Source of the DNA: Saccharomycodes ludwigii
Lineage: Eukaryota; Ascomycota; Saccharomycetes; Saccharomycodales; Saccharomycodaceae
Assembly: GCF_020623625.1 (NCBI RefSeq)
Contig: NC_060202.1
Span: 1,196,501 to 1,260,500 of the forward strand
Reading direction: 5' to 3'
DNA: 64,000 nt
In this document: positions 61,629-64,000 of the stretch, piece after piece
Layout of the letters: each line of letters begins with the position of its first letter
Position numbering within the stretch: the first letter of the stretch is position 1
Made by a program: the position numbers and the translations under genes
The notes under the pieces: model-generated
Database searches by the model: none
Told to the model about the DNA's origin: nothing
The model's input: only the letters and a program-made list of their open reading frames with translations

Positions 61629-64000
61629 GTACCAACAGTACCAACACCAAAACAACAATATCACTGCGACTGAAAAGAGTTGTTTCTCTTTTACACATAC
61701 TAAAATGAATAGTAATAACACCAATATCAGCAATAATAATGTTGAAGATATTGAGAATTTTGGATTGGATTTATTATCAGATAATTTTATTACCTCCAAC
61801 AATTTCATTAACACCTCTATGACTGGACCTAGTGCACTAAGCAACAATACTAACTCCACTAGTGCTAACACAAGTGATGTCGCTCATACACATAGTTCTG
61901 AATCACTGGAGGCTGCATCTTTGAGACAGAAGACAAATACGGCCATAGTCACCACGGGCAATACTACCCCAACCAATAGTATTACTACTCCTGTCAGTGA
62001 CAATGTTAACAATAGTCCTAACGTGGCTACAACAACAGGTTTCATTAAAATAAAAAAAGAGTCACCCAAAATAACAACACCTACCGTTGTTTCTACCACA
62101 AAAAGTTTCAATAAGGTAACCAAACAGCAAAACAAGAAAACTACTAGAAATACAACCAAAAAGATGAATGAGGAAAAATTAAAAAAATATGAAGAGTTGT
62201 TTAATGCACTATTGCCTGGCTTGCCTTCTATCCAAAATTTAGATACCACCACATTTCTACAAGTTTACAAAAACTTTAAAAGACCTCAAGATAATGGACT
62301 AGCTATCGCCATTCACCAATATGATATTTTGATTGGCGGAGACCGTGTTACTGCCAGCCCAAAACACCAACAGAAACAACGGACGGTAGATTCTGAAGAC
62401 GCTGTTACTGGTGGGATAACCAACTCAGACAACACCGCAAGTAATTACAACAATAATGGTACGAGCTTGGATTTCCCATATAGAAATTATGCTAATCTCA
62501 ATACTTTAATGTCCGAAGATTTGGTGCAAGTAGTATTACCTCCGAAAGACATTGCTATGTTTTTCATTAGACAAACTTGGCAGGATTGCTGTGTTTTATT
62601 TAGGTTTTATCACAGACCAAGCTTTATTAGATGCTTTGACTTACTATATGCCACACCTCCAAATGAATATTCCGAGGAGTTGAAAAATTTTTTACCACTT
62701 TGTTATTCAGTGATGGCAGTTGGTGCATTGTTTTCTAAAAACAATGGAAAAAAGTTGGAACATATTTCCAGAGATTTTGGTACTACAAAAGATTATCATA
62801 AATTCCTACAAGACGAAGGTTACAAATATTTCATTGCCGCTAGGAAATTAATTGATTTAACCAACGCTAGAGATTTGTATTCCATTCAAACCATTGTTAT
62901 GTTATTTATTTTTTTGCAGTGTTCTGCGAGAGTGTCTACATGCTATACATTTATTGGTGTTGCTATGAGAAGTGCATTGCGGGAAGGATTGCACAGGAAT
63001 ATTCCCTTGGGTACTCCCGGATTTACTCCATTAGAGATCGAAATGAGAAAGAGAATTTTTTTTTCAATTTATAAAATGGATGTGTATGTAAATACAATGC
63101 TAGGGTTACCAAGAACAATATCCCAGAGAGACTTTGATCAGACGTTACCATTGGAGCTAAATGATGATTACATCACCGAAGAAGGCATATACCCTGAGAG
63201 ACAAGGGAATGAGTTGTCATCAAGTGGTATAGCTAATCAACATACCAAGTTGATTATGATTTTAGACAACATCGTGGCTGGTTTATACCCAATTAAAAAG
63301 CCAAATAACTTGATTTCCCACAAATTTGTAACCAGACTAGAATTAGATTTAAGGGAATGGCTAAACCAATTGCCACCAGAATTAATTCCTGGGTTACAAG
63401 ATATACCAACAAGGTGTTATAAAGCCAATAGGCTATTACATTTAGCGTTCCTTCACGTTCAAATCGTGTTGTACAGACCATTTATTCATTATTTGTCGTA
63501 TAATCCATTAACCTGGCCGTCATCTCGGCCAAAGCCCGATCCACTATCCATCCAACGTGCCAAAAATTGTATTAGTGTTGCAAAAACCGTTATTGCATTA
63601 GCAGAAGATATGAATGGCTCCGATATGCTATCCGGTTCCTACTGGTTTAGTATATATACCATATTTTTTTCAGTGGCTGGTTTAATCTTTTATATACACG
63701 AAGTTGCTCCAACCACCGAGGAAAGCATGAAAGAATATGAAGAGATTGTGAAGCTAGCTAAAGTTGGGAAAAGAATATTGGATAGTTTGAAGGATTGCAG
63801 CATGGCAGCTTCTAGGACTTATAATGTGTTGAATTTATTATTTGAAAGCTTAAATAATAGGACTAGACAGTATGTGGAAAGGAATTTGAATGGTGGTCGT
63901 AACAATTTGAATAATGGTAGCACTAATGTTAATAACAACGCGGCTATGAATATATTAAGCAGTGAAACACCGACTCCAACTAATAAAAGGAATAATATCG
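60853..64000 (+). CDS. ASG1: Zn2Cys6 transcription factor Asg1 (partial, runs off window)
   Basis: Activator of stress-response and lipid-use genes in yeast. The frame is open from ATG 60853 to the window edge (1049 codons, no stop). The zinc cluster RACDECRKKKVKCDGQQPCVHC has cysteines at 50, 53, 60, 66, 69 and 76 (C-x2-C-x6-C-x5-C-x2-C-x6-C) and is virtually identical to yeast Asg1. A long Ser/Asn/Gln-rich linker with a poly-Ser run (near 61390-61440) and a 12-13 Gln run (near 61597-61630) precedes the fungal-specific regulatory domain (about 565-1000), with LFRFYHRPSFIRCFD, LQDEGYKYFIAARKLID, LGLPRTISQRDFDQTLP and LYRPFIHYLSYNP. Yeast Asg1 has 964 residues; this one will be longer. It follows TAO3 in tandem, whereas I recall the yeast pair as convergent. 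Confidence 0.95.

Noticed and set aside
61314-61871. 185-codon frame antisense to ASG1 (Leu/Cys-rich)
   Set aside because: Mirror of the AGT (Ser), CAA (Gln) and AAT (Asn) repeats of ASG1; the sense frame has the zinc cluster and regulatory domain.

Overview
This is a gene-dense stretch of a budding-yeast (Saccharomycetales) nuclear genome. It is very AT-rich, carries long A/T homopolymers in nearly every intergenic gap, and its genes appear intronless. I place 22 protein-coding genes. All have recognisable Saccharomyces cerevisiae counterparts, and 21 are complete; the last (ASG1) runs off the right edge. I found no tRNA, rRNA, LTR element, DNA transposon, CRISPR array or centromere. The species cannot be fixed from this alone. 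The style (about 30% GC, Asn/Gln runs, pre-duplication gene order) would suit a Saccharomycodaceae-like or other non-WGD yeast, but that is a guess.

Layout, left to right: POR1(+), NUP159(+), HIS5(-), OCA2(+), PRM5-like(+), RHO3(-), ARP5(+), NOP2(-), TRM6(+), MTQ1(-), YDJ1(+), QDR/AQR drug antiporter(-), POG1-like(-), SUN-family glucanase(-), AYR1(-), KGD1(-), RPL9(-), STH1(-), RRT14(+), MET18(-), TAO3(+), ASG1(+, partial). The list interleaves two S. cerevisiae regions: chromosome XIV left arm (YNL055-YNL067: POR1, OCA2, YNL058C, ARP5, NOP2, GCD10/TRM6, MTQ1, YDJ1, AQR1, SUN4, RPL9B) and chromosome IX left arm (YIL114-YIL130: POR2, NUP159, HIS5, PRM5, RHO3, QDR1/2, POG1, SIM1, AYR1, KGD1, STH1, RRT14, MET18, TAO3, ASG1). 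That is the pattern expected of a lineage that never had the whole-genome duplication. Gene symbols and strands of the S. cerevisiae comparison are from memory.

The genes are not an operon or pathway cluster; they are ordinary housekeeping loci held together by conserved synteny. They cover mitochondria (POR1, KGD1, MTQ1), nuclear pore (NUP159), chromatin (ARP5 of INO80, STH1 of RSC), ribosome and tRNA biogenesis (NOP2, RPL9, TRM6, RRT14), chaperoning (YDJ1), Fe-S assembly (MET18), polarity and morphogenesis (RHO3, TAO3), cell wall (SUN), lipid (AYR1), histidine synthesis (HIS5), drug export (QDR) and transcriptional regulators (ASG1, POG1).

No previously undescribed system is evident. The points most worth a second look are a very young 252-bp tandem duplication inside the NUP159 FG-repeat array, a 21-A leader abutting the MTQ1 start codon, a 22-C homopolymer in the large TAO3-ASG1 gap, the flipped orientation of ASG1 and OCA2 relative to S. 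cerevisiae, an exact HOMOL1/Rap1 box upstream of RPL9, and a Ser replacing the catalytic Cys in OCA2.
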